Shown: positions 9,356 through 18,549 of the stretch, one piece after another
Layout of the letters: each line of letters starts with the position of its first letter
Numbering within the stretch: position 1 is the first letter of the stretch
From: RH-AL1 sp965277735
Lineage (GTDB): Bacteria > Pseudomonadota > Alphaproteobacteria > Rhizobiales > Beijerinckiaceae
Assembly (NCBI GenBank): GCA_965277735.1
Contig: CBDIDO010000003.1
Coordinates: forward strand, 992,001-1,056,000
DNA: 64,000 nt
Reading direction: 5' to 3'
Notes under the pieces: generated by a model
What the model was told of the DNA's origin: nothing
The model's input: only the letters and a program-made list of their open reading frames with translations
The model's database searches: none
Position numbers and translations under genes: made by a program

Positions 9356-9655
9356 TTGTCTCGTTTTCGGCTCCGTCGTGCTTGCCACGAATCTATCGAG
9401 TGGCAGGCCCAGGACATCGCGTTGCAGTCCATCTCGCGCTTTTGTTCGTTCCTCTACTGCGACAGCCGCGTCAGCAAGATCCACGACATAGTCAGCGGCG
9501 GCGAGCTTCTGTCAAAACGCCCGCTGTGGTTCGCGCGCGCGATGCGAGACCCTGGTCATCTCGGCATTCCGTCCGCGACGTGGAAGCACTGCACGCTCTG
9601 GCAATTCGACGACGATAAACAGATCTACGGCGCAGGCAGCGACGCCTCGACAGAA
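9356..9655 (+). pseudogene. Possible fragment of a GH25-type lysozyme
   Basis: In this frame the segment RPLWFARAMRDPGHLGIPS, then WKHCTLWQFDDD and IYGAGSD, resembles the C-terminal half of GH25 muramidases. In that family a 'PLWIA.Y' strand is followed by 'W..(W/L)WQ(Y/F)' and a final 'G..G..D' turn. The N-terminal half with the catalytic Asp-x-Glu is absent, and no start codon with a ribosome site is visible. The frame then runs on into the end of paoC as non-coding shadow. I treat it as decayed DNA next to the IS21 end. The rest of 9235-9806 shows no gene. Confidence 0.3.
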
Positions 9656-9806
9656 GCCCGCTTAAGGCGCAAACCGAAGCTGCTATGCATCTCGGAGATC
9701 GCTTCGGTCCGACAAACGCGTGCCAGTCAGCGCCGGGCAACAGTTTTTGGTCGGGAGCGCCGGCGAGCTCGACATAGTCCTCCCCCGAGCCTTTGCATTG
9801 CGCTGA

Positions 9807-11993
9807 TCAAAGCAGGTCCTCGATCCGGATCGGCATCTTGCGGATTCGCCTGCCGGTGGCATGGAACACTGCGTTGGCAACGGCGGCGGCGGCGCCCACC
9901 ATCGCGACTTCGCCGACGCCCTTCACCCCGACCGAATTTAGAAGCGGATCGGGGCGGTCGACGAAGCTCACGTCGATGTCGCCGATATCCGCGTTCACCG
10001 GCACCACATAGTCGGCGAGGTCGGCATTGAACCAGCCGCCGAACCGCGGGTCGACCTCGGTTTCCTCGCGCAGCGCCGAGCCGATCGCCATCACGACGCC
10101 GCCACGAACTTGGCTGGCGGCGGTGCGCGGCGACACGATCCGGCCGCCGTCGCAAACACTGACCACGCGCGGTACGCGAACGCGGCGGATGCGCGGCTCT
10201 ATCCAGACCTCCACGAAGTGCGCGATGTAGCTCGCCGTGGTGAACGTCGGATAGTCGGGCCCGGCCCTGGCAAAATCGCCCAAGCGAAGCTTGTCGAGCG
10301 CTGTGGCGTCCTGCCCCGGCGCAATGGTCGACACTTCGACCTGGAGGACGGGCCGACGGGTCGCCGCCAATTGCTGGTGGATGGTTCCCGACAGTGTCCG
10401 CCCCGCGGCCAGTTCGGCCAGCGCCTTCTTCATCTGCGCCGCCGCCTTCACCACAGCGGGGGCGACGCTGTTTGTGCCCCAGGAGCCGGCAGTGAGGTGC
10501 TGGGGCGCGGCTTCGGTGTCGCCGATCAGAATCTCAAGCCGATCCCCGCCGATCGCTAGCTCGCGCTGGAGCAGCTGCGCAACCAACGTCCGGATGCCCT
10601 GGCCCATCTCGTGCCCCGAGACCGCGAACCGGGTCCAGCCGTCCGCTGTGATGCGCAAGGTGGCGATGGTCGGGGTCGTCGGTCCCGGATAGGCGCCGCC
10701 GGCAACGCCCCAGCCGACCAAAGTGCCGTCGGACAGCGTCATCGAGCCGGGCGCCATCGTCCGGCGCACCCAATCGAAGCGGCGCGCGCCTTCGGACAGA
10801 CAATCGTTGAGAAAGCAGGAGGACAGCGGCTTGCCGCTGAGCGGGTCGATCGTCGCTCGGTGAGCGAGCCGAAACGCCACCGGATCGCGGTCCAGCTTGT
10901 AGGCAAGCTCGTCGACAGCGCTCTCGAACGCGAAATGCGCCGGATGCGGATGGGGCGCGCGCATGAATCCTGGGTCCTGCGAGTCGATCCGCACGTTGGC
11001 CGACGTGCCGTCATAGTCGGCCACTCCATACATTCGCGGCGGCGTCTCGTGGTAGGCAGGCGGGAACGTGCCCTTGCGCGACTGCTGGTGCTCGGCGTCA
11101 TAGCGGATAGCGACCAGCTTGCCGGCGACGTTCGCGCCCATCGTCAAATGGTGATGGCTTCTCGGCCGGAAGGTCGCATTGTGGAAGATCTGGGCGCGCG
11201 GCATCACCAGCTTGACCGGCCGGCCGATCAGCATGGCTGCGCGCGCGACGATCGCGCTCTGGCGTTGGACCGAGCCCTTCTGCCCGAACGCGCCGCCAAT
11301 ATACGGGCTTTTGACCTCGATCAGGCCTTGGTCGAGATGGAGCGAGCGGGCCACCGACTTGCGCAACATCCCTGCGCCCTGCGTGCCTTCGTAAAGGGTC
11401 AGCTTGCCGTACTTCCATACGGCTGTCGTTGAGAGCATCTCCATTGGGTTGTGATGCTGGGCCGGCGCGACATAGTGCGCGTCGATAATCGTTGTGGCAG
11501 CAGCGAGAACGCGTGGCGCATCGCCGACCTTGGTCGGCCTAAACGGCTCGCGTATCGTGCCCGAGCTGTCGAGCCGCGCCATGAACGCTTCTTCGGCATA
11601 GCTCGGCCGGATCGCCTCGGCCCCCTCGATCGCCGCCTCCAGTGTCTCGGCCACGACCAGCGCCACCGGTTGTCCGCGATAGGCGATCTCGGTCGTGATC
11701 GTCGGCATCGGTGGGGCAGGGGGAACGCCTGACGGCGCGCCGCCGATTGGGGAGGCGGCTTCGGGGGCCCCCGGTGGGAGGAAGTCGGCGGCGGTCAGCA
11801 CGCGCACCACGCCCGGTACGCGCATCGCCGCCTCGATTGATAGTGCCTCGACCCGGCCCTTGGCGATCGTCGCAGGAACGGTCATCGCGTGAAGCAGGCC
11901 GGGCAGACGGACATCGGCGGCAAAGGCGGTGGCACCCAGCACCTTGTCGTGCGCGTCGATCCTCTCGCGATCCGGGAACGGCGCTGCGGGCAT
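9807..11993 (-). CDS. paoC: Aldehyde oxidase molybdenum-binding subunit (PaoC type)
   Basis: This 728-residue catalytic subunit of a xanthine-oxidase-family enzyme is expected to oxidise aldehydes to acids at a molybdenum-pterin site. Visible motifs are GGAFGQKG, the substrate-channel stretch FMRAPHPHPAHFAFE, GHEMGQGI, and near the C-terminus GVKGVGEVAMVG with the conserved catalytic Glu. It has no signal peptide of its own. The start ATG overlaps the stop of the FAD subunit gene by one base, implying coupled translation. In E. coli PaoABC the folded complex is exported by the Tat signal on the iron-sulfur subunit, which also fits here. The closest named homologue is paoC/yagR; substrate range cannot be read from sequence. 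Confidence 0.88.
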   Translation of the reverse strand: MPAAPFPDRERIDAHDKVLGATAFAADVRLPGLLHAMTVPATIAKGRVEALSIEAAMRVPGVVRVLTAADFLPPGAPEAASPIGGAPSGVPPAPPMPTITTEIAYRGQPVALVVAETLEAAIEGAEAIRPSYAEEAFMARLDSSGTIREPFRPTKVGDAPRVLAAATTIIDAHYVAPAQHHNPMEMLSTTAVWKYGKLTLYEGTQGAGMLRKSVARSLHLDQGLIEVKSPYIGGAFGQKGSVQRQSAIVARAAMLIGRPVKLVMPRAQIFHNATFRPRSHHHLTMGANVAGKLVAIRYDAEHQQSRKGTFPPAYHETPPRMYGVADYDGTSANVRIDSQDPGFMRAPHPHPAHFAFESAVDELAYKLDRDPVAFRLAHRATIDPLSGKPLSSCFLNDCLSEGARRFDWVRRTMAPGSMTLSDGTLVGWGVAGGAYPGPTTPTIATLRITADGWTRFAVSGHEMGQGIRTLVAQLLQRELAIGGDRLEILIGDTEAAPQHLTAGSWGTNSVAPAVVKAAAQMKKALAELAAGRTLSGTIHQQLAATRRPVLQVEVSTIAPGQDATALDKLRLGDFARAGPDYPTFTTASYIAHFVEVWIEPRIRRVRVPRVVSVCDGGRIVSPRTAASQVRGGVVMAIGSALREETEVDPRFGGWFNADLADYVVPVNADIGDIDVSFVDRPDPLLNSVGVKGVGEVAMVGAAAAVANAVFHATGRRIRKMPIRIEDLL

Positions 11994-13009
11994 CAGGCGC
12001 TCCTCTCGGCGGCAATGATCAGGGCGTCCGCGACGGTCCGCGCCCCGAGTTCGATCTTGTATCCGTTCTGCCTGCCGGCCCGTGCGCCGGCAAAGGCCCT
12101 GTGGCCGGCGGCATGCGCGCTGTCGGCGGTGATGGCGTGACCAACCAGCAGGCGCTCGGCCTCGGACGCTCGCCAGGGACGCGTCGCCACCCCGCCGAGT
12201 GCGATGCGTGCGCGCGCCACCCGGCTGCCATCCATCTCTAACGCGACCGCTGCCGAGGCGAGCGCGAAGGCGTAGCTCTCCCGGTCACGGATTTTGTGGT
12301 AGATCGATCGCCGGCCGGCGGGCGTCTTGGGCACGGTGATCGCGGTGATCATCTCGCCGGGCGTCAGCGTAAACTCCAGGTGCGGGGTCGTCCCCGGTAC
12401 GCGATAGAGCGCGTCGATTGCGATCGTCCGCACGCCCGACGGGCCCAGCACCTCGATTGTGGCATCCATCGCGGTCAACGCGACCGGCCAATCGCCCGGC
12501 GATACCGCGGTGCAGGACGCGCTCTGGCCTAGCACCGCCTGGCCGCGATCGAGCCCGTCGATCGCCGCGCACCCCGATCCCGGCGCGCGCTTGTTGCACG
12601 GGTAGACGCCGACGGAGGAGGGATTGCCACTCCCGTTGCGAAAATAGACGCAACGCGTGCGCTGAAGCAGGTTGCCGCCGACTGTCGCCATATTCCGCAA
12701 TTGCTGCGAGGCGGCCTTAGCCAGCGCCTCTGCAAGCACGGGGTAGTCGTGGCGCACCACCGCGTCGGCCGCGACCGCACTCATCGGCGTGAGCGCCCCG
12801 AATCGCAACTCGTCGCCGTCGGTGTCGACATGGTCGAGGTCACGGATCTCAGTCACGTCGATCAGATGCTGAGGCCGCTCGATATCGAGCTTCATCAGGT
12901 CATAGAGGGTAGTCCCCCCGGCGATGTAGCGCGCTTCGGCGCCAGCGGCGGTGTAGGCTCGCACTGCGTCCCCGGCACTGGTCGGGCGGACATAGGTGAA
13001 CGGCCTCAC
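11993..13009 (-). CDS. paoB: Aldehyde oxidase FAD/4Fe-4S subunit (PaoB type)
   Basis: This 338-residue FAD-binding subunit carries electrons between the 2Fe-2S and molybdenum subunits and the acceptor. The FAD loop is visible as AGGTTLYDLMK and later TVGGNLLQRT. After it comes an insertion with cysteines in RTRCVYFR, PCNKR, GSGCAAI and SASCTAV. In E. coli PaoB the same insertion binds an extra 4Fe-4S cluster, and it separates PaoB from ordinary CoxM/XdhB subunits. The start overlaps the stop of paoA by four bases, and its stop overlaps the start of paoC by one. This tight packing indicates one operon read on the minus strand. Confidence 0.87.
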   Translation of the reverse strand: MRPFTYVRPTSAGDAVRAYTAAGAEARYIAGGTTLYDLMKLDIERPQHLIDVTEIRDLDHVDTDGDELRFGALTPMSAVAADAVVRHDYPVLAEALAKAASQQLRNMATVGGNLLQRTRCVYFRNGSGNPSSVGVYPCNKRAPGSGCAAIDGLDRGQAVLGQSASCTAVSPGDWPVALTAMDATIEVLGPSGVRTIAIDALYRVPGTTPHLEFTLTPGEMITAITVPKTPAGRRSIYHKIRDRESYAFALASAAVALEMDGSRVARARIALGGVATRPWRASEAERLLVGHAITADSAHAAGHRAFAGARAGRQNGYKIELGARTVADALIIAAERSA

Positions 13010-13674
13010 GGCAGTTTCTCCATTTTGACGGCGGCGTCCTCAATCGCGGCGACGATCCCGACATAAGCCCCGCAGCGGCAGATGTTGCCGCTCATATACT
13101 CGCGAATGTCGGCTCGGGATGTGGCGTTCCCCTCATGCACGCAGGCTACAGCGGCCATGATCTGGCCTGGCGTGCAATAGCCGCACTGGAGGGCGTCATG
13201 GTCGATAAAGGCCTGCTGCATCGGGTGAAGCTGTTTGCCGTCCGACAGCCCCTCGATCGTAGTGATTGCGCAGCCTTCGGTCTTGGCGGCGAGTGTAAGG
13301 CACGACACGACGCGCCTGCCGTTTATGTGGACAGTGCAAGCGCCGCATTGCCCGTGATCGCATCCCTTCTTAGCGCCGGTCAGCCCCAGTCGCTCACGCA
13401 GCAGATCGAGGAGCGATGTCCGCGCGTCGATTTCCACTTCGATGCTGCCGCCATTGATGATGGTGTGGAGCAGGACCACCCGACCCGGGGTCGCGGGCCG
13501 GGCAGCCAAAGGCGCAACCGCAGGCGATGCAGCGGCGGGCTCCCCTGCCAACCGCAACGCGGCGAGTGCCGCCGCACTGGCTTGCAGCGTAGCGCGGCGG
13601 GTAACCGTTCCCGCCGGCGCGGCCGTCTGTGCCGCGTTACCGGACGGATCGTCACTCTGGTCCATGCTGTCCAT
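13006..13674 (-). CDS. paoA: Aldehyde oxidase 2Fe-2S subunit with Tat signal (PaoA type)
   Basis: This 222-residue subunit carries two 2Fe-2S clusters. The plant-ferredoxin-type site is CDHGQCGAC...C, and the second site is CGYCTPGQ with CRCGAY near the end. The N-terminus has a twin-arginine signal: TRRATLQ followed by an Ala/Leu-rich stretch and a processing site around AAAS. The assembled enzyme should therefore lie in the periplasm, as for E. coli PaoABC. It is the first gene of a three-gene operon. A perfect 9-bp inverted repeat lies about 37 bp upstream of the start and could be an operator or leader hairpin. Confidence 0.88.
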   Translation of the reverse strand: MDSMDQSDDPSGNAAQTAAPAGTVTRRATLQASAAALAALRLAGEPAAASPAVAPLAARPATPGRVVLLHTIINGGSIEVEIDARTSLLDLLRERLGLTGAKKGCDHGQCGACTVHINGRRVVSCLTLAAKTEGCAITTIEGLSDGKQLHPMQQAFIDHDALQCGYCTPGQIMAAVACVHEGNATSRADIREYMSGNICRCGAYVGIVAAIEDAAVKMEKLP

Positions 13675-13710
13675 CTCCGTTGAAGGCTCAAGATGCGGTA
13701 TCAGAAGGTC

Positions 13711-13734
13711 ACGGCCCCAATTTTATGGGGCCGT
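13711..13734. promoter_or_regulatory. Perfect inverted repeat upstream of paoA
   Basis: The arms ACGGCCCCA and TGGGGCCGT (9 bp each, perfect) flank the 6-bp loop ATTTTA. It lies 37 bp before the paoA start. The AT-rich centre fits a dimeric repressor site or a leader hairpin. No T-tract follows on the minus strand, so a terminator for the HlyD-like gene upstream is less likely. No regulator gene stands directly beside it. Confidence 0.45.
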
Positions 13735-13897
13735 CACTGTCACGCCAAAGGAGCTTGTCTGCGCCTCGGCCCGGTCACCACCAAAGCCGCGCAATGCGCG
13801 GCCGTCGGCTGGGCTTCTGATCATCCTTTGCGGGACGCAGGCTCCGCGATGCTATTCGCGTACTCCTTTGCGCCTACCGAGCACGTTTCACCTTCCT

Positions 13898-14572
13898 TCA
13901 CTTGTCCCCTTGCGCAGTAAGCTGCACCAACGTGACAGGCACAGCGGTGCTGACGAATTGTCCTAGCGATGCAAGAAGCTTGATCTGACCCGCTGCGGGC
14001 GCTCGCACGGAGCATTCATCGAGTTGCATCTTCGCCTCGTCGACGAACGCCCCAGCCGCGTCGCGTCTAGCGTTCGCCTCGGCGATGTCCTCTGCTCGGG
14101 AGCCCGCATGCAGAAGATCCAGCTTCTTCCTCGCGTCTTCAAGTTGCGCAGCCGTAATTCGCGCGTCTCGCCGCGCTTGAAGAACAAGCGCCAGAGATTC
14201 TATCCCCTCCCTTAAGGTAGTTGCCCGTTGAAAGGCCGCTTGCGCTTCTTCGGCTCTGGCCTGGGCAACTCCAACGGCCGCAACACCGATGGCCACTTCG
14301 TCGGGCCGAGGACCGTTACGAGTGCGCTCGGCTGCGGCTTCCGCGGCAGCAAGGTTTGCACTCCTCACCCGGATTTCTGCCTCCAAGGGATGGCAATCGA
14401 GTTTGAGAAGGAGCTGGCCAGCGACAACATGGTCGCCGTCATGCACGAGAATCTTCTCGACGGTGCCGCTCGTCTCGGCGCCGATGCGCATCATCACCTG
14501 TTGCGCCGAAACAGAAGACGCCCAAAAAACTACCCCCAAAGCTGCAATGCCCGATCCCTTCGTTGCCGCCAC
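13898..14572 (-). CDS. Short HlyD-like periplasmic adaptor
   Basis: The predicted 224-residue exported protein begins with a signal peptide (about residues 1-25, ending SSVSAQQ). It has the two halves of a biotinyl-lipoyl domain (GTVEKILVHDGDHVVAGQ and CSVRAPAAGQIKLL) around a long coiled-coil hairpin rich in Ala, Glu and Arg. It ends soon after the second lipoyl half, so the beta-barrel and membrane-proximal domains of normal adaptors are missing. I chose the GTG at 14572 because AGGAGA lies six bases upstream and the signal peptide then starts properly; the longer frame to 14749 has no such support. No transporter gene stands next to it. It could be a partner of a transporter elsewhere or a shortened relic. 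Confidence 0.65.
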   Translation of the reverse strand: MAATKGSGIAALGVVFWASSVSAQQVMMRIGAETSGTVEKILVHDGDHVVAGQLLLKLDCHPLEAEIRVRSANLAAAEAAAERTRNGPRPDEVAIGVAAVGVAQARAEEAQAAFQRATTLREGIESLALVLQARRDARITAAQLEDARKKLDLLHAGSRAEDIAEANARRDAAGAFVDEAKMQLDECSVRAPAAGQIKLLASLGQFVSTAVPVTLVQLTAQGDK

Positions 14573-14723
14573 GATAGCTCTCCTATGAAGAGCATCGAAG
14601 ATACATTCATGCGCCGCGTTCGGCTCGTGAAAGTGACACACGTTTGCGCGAGCCGTGGTCCAGCTCCTGTACCGAAACCTGGCGGCTGGCAGCTTGCCAG
14701 CAACTCCTCGCCAAGCTTTTCGA

Positions 14724-15449
14724 TCACCAAGCCACAACGCCGTCATCATTTAAGAAGCCGCCGTTCGGCCCGTCGCCAGGCAGGGTGGCCAAATGCACGC
14801 CGATTGCAGCACCCTGACCCGGGGTACGTGTACCAGAATGCTGGTTCTGGTCGGTGGCGGTATAGCCCGGACAACCTGCGTTGACCTTAAAGCCGAGAGC
14901 GGCGAGCTCTTTGGCAAAGGCGACAGTGACCGCGTTCAAAGCAGACTTTGAGCTATTATAACCAAGTAGGTTCACATGAGCCATCGGCGCGTCGAAGTTA
15001 GATGCCCAGTCGAGCGAGCCCAGGGTGCTGCTGATCATCACAATGCGCGGGGCCTTGGACAGCTTGAGGAGCGGCAGGAAGGCATGGGTAGCCCGGATGG
15101 CCCCGAACACGTTGACCTCGTAGATGGCGCGGACGCTCTCAATGGTATCCTTGCTAGGCGGACCCCAGCCCGCCGAAATTCCCGCGTTGTTCACCAGGGC
15201 GTCTAACTGATTGGTTTTCCCGCCCAGATGGTCGACGGCTGCCGCCACGCTGGCGTCATCTGTCACGTCAAGTTGCAGCGCGCGAGCGTCCAGGCCCTCA
15301 CCCCGTAGTTCGGCAACCGCCACTTCGCCGCGCCTATAGTCCCGGCTGCCGAGCCAAACTTGGTAGCCGCGTCGCCCAAGTCCCCGAGCGATTTCCAGCC
15401 CAATTCCCTTGTTCGCGCCAGTGACCAATGCCGTCGATTGTTCCGTCAT
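14724..15449 (-). CDS. SDR family NAD(P)-dependent oxidoreductase
   Basis: This 241-residue classical short-chain dehydrogenase has the cofactor motif TGANKGIG at the N-terminus, LDVTDD, the structural NNAG, a catalytic Ser in MISSTLGS, and YNSSK as the active-site Tyr-x3-Lys. It resembles the carbonyl-reductase-like SDRs. The ATG at 15449 has a perfect AGGAGG six bases upstream; the frame extends a further 25 codons but without a ribosome site. The neighbours are the HlyD-like gene downstream and a SphA-like gene upstream, with 216 bp before the latter. Substrate unknown. Confidence 0.85.
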   Translation of the reverse strand: MTEQSTALVTGANKGIGLEIARGLGRRGYQVWLGSRDYRRGEVAVAELRGEGLDARALQLDVTDDASVAAAVDHLGGKTNQLDALVNNAGISAGWGPPSKDTIESVRAIYEVNVFGAIRATHAFLPLLKLSKAPRIVMISSTLGSLDWASNFDAPMAHVNLLGYNSSKSALNAVTVAFAKELAALGFKVNAGCPGYTATDQNQHSGTRTPGQGAAIGVHLATLPGDGPNGGFLNDDGVVAW

Positions 15450-15665
15450 AAAGATCCTCCTTACTCTTTCGCTTGACGAGATCGCGTATGGCTTCGGCGA
15501 CGCAGGAGCGTGGCCTAATGGCACCGCTCATCGGTGCGCTGGCGACATGAATGAGGTAGAGACGGCCGCCCGGTCGACCTTCGACCGGGCGGCCAATGCC
15601 ACGCGTTGGGAGGATTTTCGGAATCGGCCCGCATGGCAAGAACCACCCACGTGCACAGAGCTACA

Positions 15666-16613
15666 TCAATAGCGTGCAACGACGGGAACGGAAGGCGGAG
15701 GCGCTATATACAGCGGCACAGCGATGCGCAACAGGCCGCGGGTTTCCGGACCGGCCGATATGCTCGGAACGATCGCGTTCCGGAACAGCGTTCTAGTGAC
15801 GATCCCGGTCATGACGAAGCGGCCAAAATTGTATTCCACCAAACCGCCCAGCGCCACATTCTTCTCATGCGGATTGAAGTTGGTCGCCGCATTCGTCAGC
15901 CCGGCGATGTTGTTCGTGTCGATATTGCCGTAGCCGGTGAACCCGATCTTAAACTTTCCGAAAGCTTTCTCGGCCGTGAAGTCTCCGGCGAACAGGTCGT
16001 TCTGCACGGCGATGGGCAGGCCGTCCGCGGTGATCGTCACGGGCCCATAATGCCTGCATAGGCAGCTCGTGAAGGCTGCGTTCTGCTTCAGGGTAACGCC
16101 ACCGAACGGACCATTGCCCGGGACGTCGTACTCGAGGCTCTCACGCAAGTCGGCTTCGGACCGCGTTTCGCCATTGGTATCTTGCAGGTTGGCGCTCGCG
16201 TTCGGAGGGCGGAACAGGATGCCGACGCCACCGCTCAGGCCGCTACCAAAGTCATGCGCGAAGAGCGGGCCCAGCGCTTGAGAAGCGAACCCGATGCGAT
16301 CTTGTCCAGCGCCATCGACATGGGCGAACGGGATACTCGCAAGGATCTCGAGCCGCGTGTTGTAGAAGGTGATCGGCGTCGACCAAATCAGCACCGGAAT
16401 GTTGATGCCGACCCCAACGTGGTTGCCTGGCGCAAGGTTCGGCGAGCGACCGTAGCTTTCCTGGTCACTGAAGAACACGCCCTCGGGCAACGGTGAAATC
16501 AGCGATGCACCCATGGTTTCGCCAGGCTGCATGTAACCCGCTCGTGCCACTGTTGTGGTCGTGAGCGTGATTGCCGCCACTCCCAGCGCGAAAAGTGTTT
16601 TGATTTGCTTCAT
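15666..16613 (-). CDS. SphA-like outer-membrane protein (phenol meta-pathway family)
   Basis: This 315-residue protein has a signal peptide ending near TVARAGY. The rest alternates short hydrophobic and polar strands with Gly and aromatic residues and ends PLYIAPPPSVPVVARY, as in beta-barrel proteins. It resembles the 'meta-pathway of phenol degradation'/SphA family found beside aromatic and ketone catabolic genes and thought to aid substrate uptake. I chose the ATG at 16613 because GGGGG lies just upstream and the signal peptide starts there. It is on the same strand as the MFS and monooxygenase genes but 250 bp beyond the MFS stop, in AT-rich DNA, so it may have its own promoter. Confidence 0.7.
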   Translation of the reverse strand: MKQIKTLFALGVAAITLTTTTVARAGYMQPGETMGASLISPLPEGVFFSDQESYGRSPNLAPGNHVGVGINIPVLIWSTPITFYNTRLEILASIPFAHVDGAGQDRIGFASQALGPLFAHDFGSGLSGGVGILFRPPNASANLQDTNGETRSEADLRESLEYDVPGNGPFGGVTLKQNAAFTSCLCRHYGPVTITADGLPIAVQNDLFAGDFTAEKAFGKFKIGFTGYGNIDTNNIAGLTNAATNFNPHEKNVALGGLVEYNFGRFVMTGIVTRTLFRNAIVPSISAGPETRGLLRIAVPLYIAPPPSVPVVARY

Positions 16614-16863
16614 GATAGCCCCCGAGATCATGAGCCAGATCGATCGCGTTCACGGTCCATTTGGCCAGTGGTCATTGTTTAGCAAAAATGCTGGCGTCTA
16701 AACATACATCGAAAGACAGAACGAAGCATATATCCCGTAGTGTGCCTATTTTGCATTCTACAACACGATAAAATAGCACGGCTATAGACAAATGATCGCG
16801 CCGCGCCTTGTGATTGCGACAAACTATGTTTTGAGCGTCTTAAGTGGTAGTGTATTGAACAAT
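16614..16863. other. AT-rich intergenic region
   Basis: These 250 bp lie between the MFS stop and the SphA-like start, both on the minus strand. The base composition is clearly richer in A and T than the surrounding genes. No open frame with motifs is seen. It probably holds the promoter of the SphA-like gene; no clear -35/-10 pair could be fixed. Confidence 0.4.
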
Positions 16864-18411
16864 TTATCCGCTTGAGAGGTCGGCGGGTCGCATCCGCACG
16901 AGCGCTCGCTTCACATCCTGATCATGCGCGAGTTCGTCGGCGTGCGCCTGAGCAGGGCTCCAGCGCCCACGCATGACAAAGATCGAGACCAGGAACACGA
17001 CGATCCCGGCGACGCAGATCCAGTACCACGTGCGCCATTGCGCTGCGGTATGGGCCGATGCGAGCTTGATCTCGGTCAAGGCCTTGACGAGCGCCGGACT
17101 GGGCTGACCGTGAGCTGCCAGGACCTTTTGATACGCGGCGACCACATGGCCGGCGTTGACCAAAGGCGTCACCGTATCGACGACCAAAGGCAAGGAGACG
17201 AAGAAAGCCGTCACCACGAGCCGGAGCATCCAGCCCCAGATCGCCAAGCCTACAGCGGTCCCCGCGGGGTTTCTGGCCTCGACGGTTTCCGTGAAGCTTG
17301 CCATCCACGTCGCGTAGGCGCACGCAACAGATGTCGATTGGCCGCAGCTGAGCGCGACGACGGTCCACCAGCTCGGATTGCGGCCGGCTTCGAGAAGGAA
17401 GCCGATCGTAAACAGAAGAGCGCAGGCGCCCCCCAGGAGCATGAACGGCTTGCGGACGCGGAGGCGATCGGAAACAAGTCCGGCGATGATCAGCGCGACG
17501 GCATTCGACGTCCAAGACCAGTTCCCGACCGCGTTCGCGGCCGCGACTGTGAAGTGCAGAACGGTGACGAGATAGATCGTGCCGAAGGCGACCGCGGTGT
17601 AGTAGAAAAGAAGGAGTAGCGAAACGCCCAACGCGGACGCGATCACGTCGAGCTTCAGGAGGCCTACGAAAGAGCTGCGAAGCTTCATTTGCCGCCCCTT
17701 CGGATTGCGAAGGGCGTTGAGTTCGTTGAACTCTCGGTCGCGGTCGCTGACCATGATCTGATCGCGCAACGCCGGCGTCAATTCGCGCAGGAAGATCGCG
17801 GCGGTTGCGAAAACACCAAGACAGACGCAACCGCAAATGACGTACTGGCTCTGCCAGGTCCCGAAATACGGAAGGGTCAGGGTCACCATGGCGCTGACCA
17901 TCAGGCTGCCGAGAACCGGACCGATGGTCCAAAAGCCCATTGCGGTCGCGCGACCGACTTGCGGCGAGAAATCGCGGATCAGCGCCGGCGTAGCGACCAA
18001 AATGATGCCTTCGACGAATGCGACTGCTGCAGAGGCGAGAGCGAAGGCCAACGGATTGCGTATCAAAGGGAAGGCGACGAGGGTCAGGAAAGTTACGACG
18101 AGCGATCCCCAGACGACTAGACTGGCGCGGCCAAGCCGGTCGCAGAGGCCGGCAAGAAGCGACGCGAAGGCGCCGAGGAGATTGCCGAGCGCGAGAATGC
18201 CAACGAAAACGATAAACGGCATCTGCAAATCCGGCAGCATGAGCGTGGCAACGCCGCCGCCGACGTACTGCGCGTAGTAGAGCGCGACGGTGATCGCGAC
18301 GACAAGCGCGAGATGAGCTCTGCGCGCCTGGGGTGTCGGATACGTCGAGAGGAACCGCCAGTTTCGGCTCTCGCTTCGAGAGGGCAGGTCGATCGCTTCA
18401 AGCGTCGTCAT
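16864..18411 (-). CDS. MFS transporter
   Basis: This 515-residue membrane protein has about 12 hydrophobic segments. The loop motif DRLGRA after the second segment and SDRLRVRKP in the second half are the two copies of the MFS loop 2-3/8-9 signature. It has a soluble N-terminal lead of about 30 residues and a polar C-terminal tail of about 35. It sits 138 bp downstream of the aldehyde dehydrogenase on the same strand and is probably the uptake or export carrier of that pathway. A damaged paralogue with the same VAAANAVGN and SDRLRVRKP blocks lies at 59940-60141. Confidence 0.85.
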   Translation of the reverse strand: MTTLEAIDLPSRSESRNWRFLSTYPTPQARRAHLALVVAITVALYYAQYVGGGVATLMLPDLQMPFIVFVGILALGNLLGAFASLLAGLCDRLGRASLVVWGSLVVTFLTLVAFPLIRNPLAFALASAAVAFVEGIILVATPALIRDFSPQVGRATAMGFWTIGPVLGSLMVSAMVTLTLPYFGTWQSQYVICGCVCLGVFATAAIFLRELTPALRDQIMVSDRDREFNELNALRNPKGRQMKLRSSFVGLLKLDVIASALGVSLLLLFYYTAVAFGTIYLVTVLHFTVAAANAVGNWSWTSNAVALIIAGLVSDRLRVRKPFMLLGGACALLFTIGFLLEAGRNPSWWTVVALSCGQSTSVACAYATWMASFTETVEARNPAGTAVGLAIWGWMLRLVVTAFFVSLPLVVDTVTPLVNAGHVVAAYQKVLAAHGQPSPALVKALTEIKLASAHTAAQWRTWYWICVAGIVVFLVSIFVMRGRWSPAQAHADELAHDQDVKRALVRMRPADLSSG

Positions 18412-18549
18412 CGCAGCTGACCTCGCACGGTGAAACCAAGCCGCGGAAACTTCGGCACCCCTCTTGACCAGAGCAACGAAGCGAGCCGGCTCGCGCCAGA
18501 TCAGCTTGCGCGACTTGCGACTGCAGACGTCGCGATGGCGAGGCCGTCG

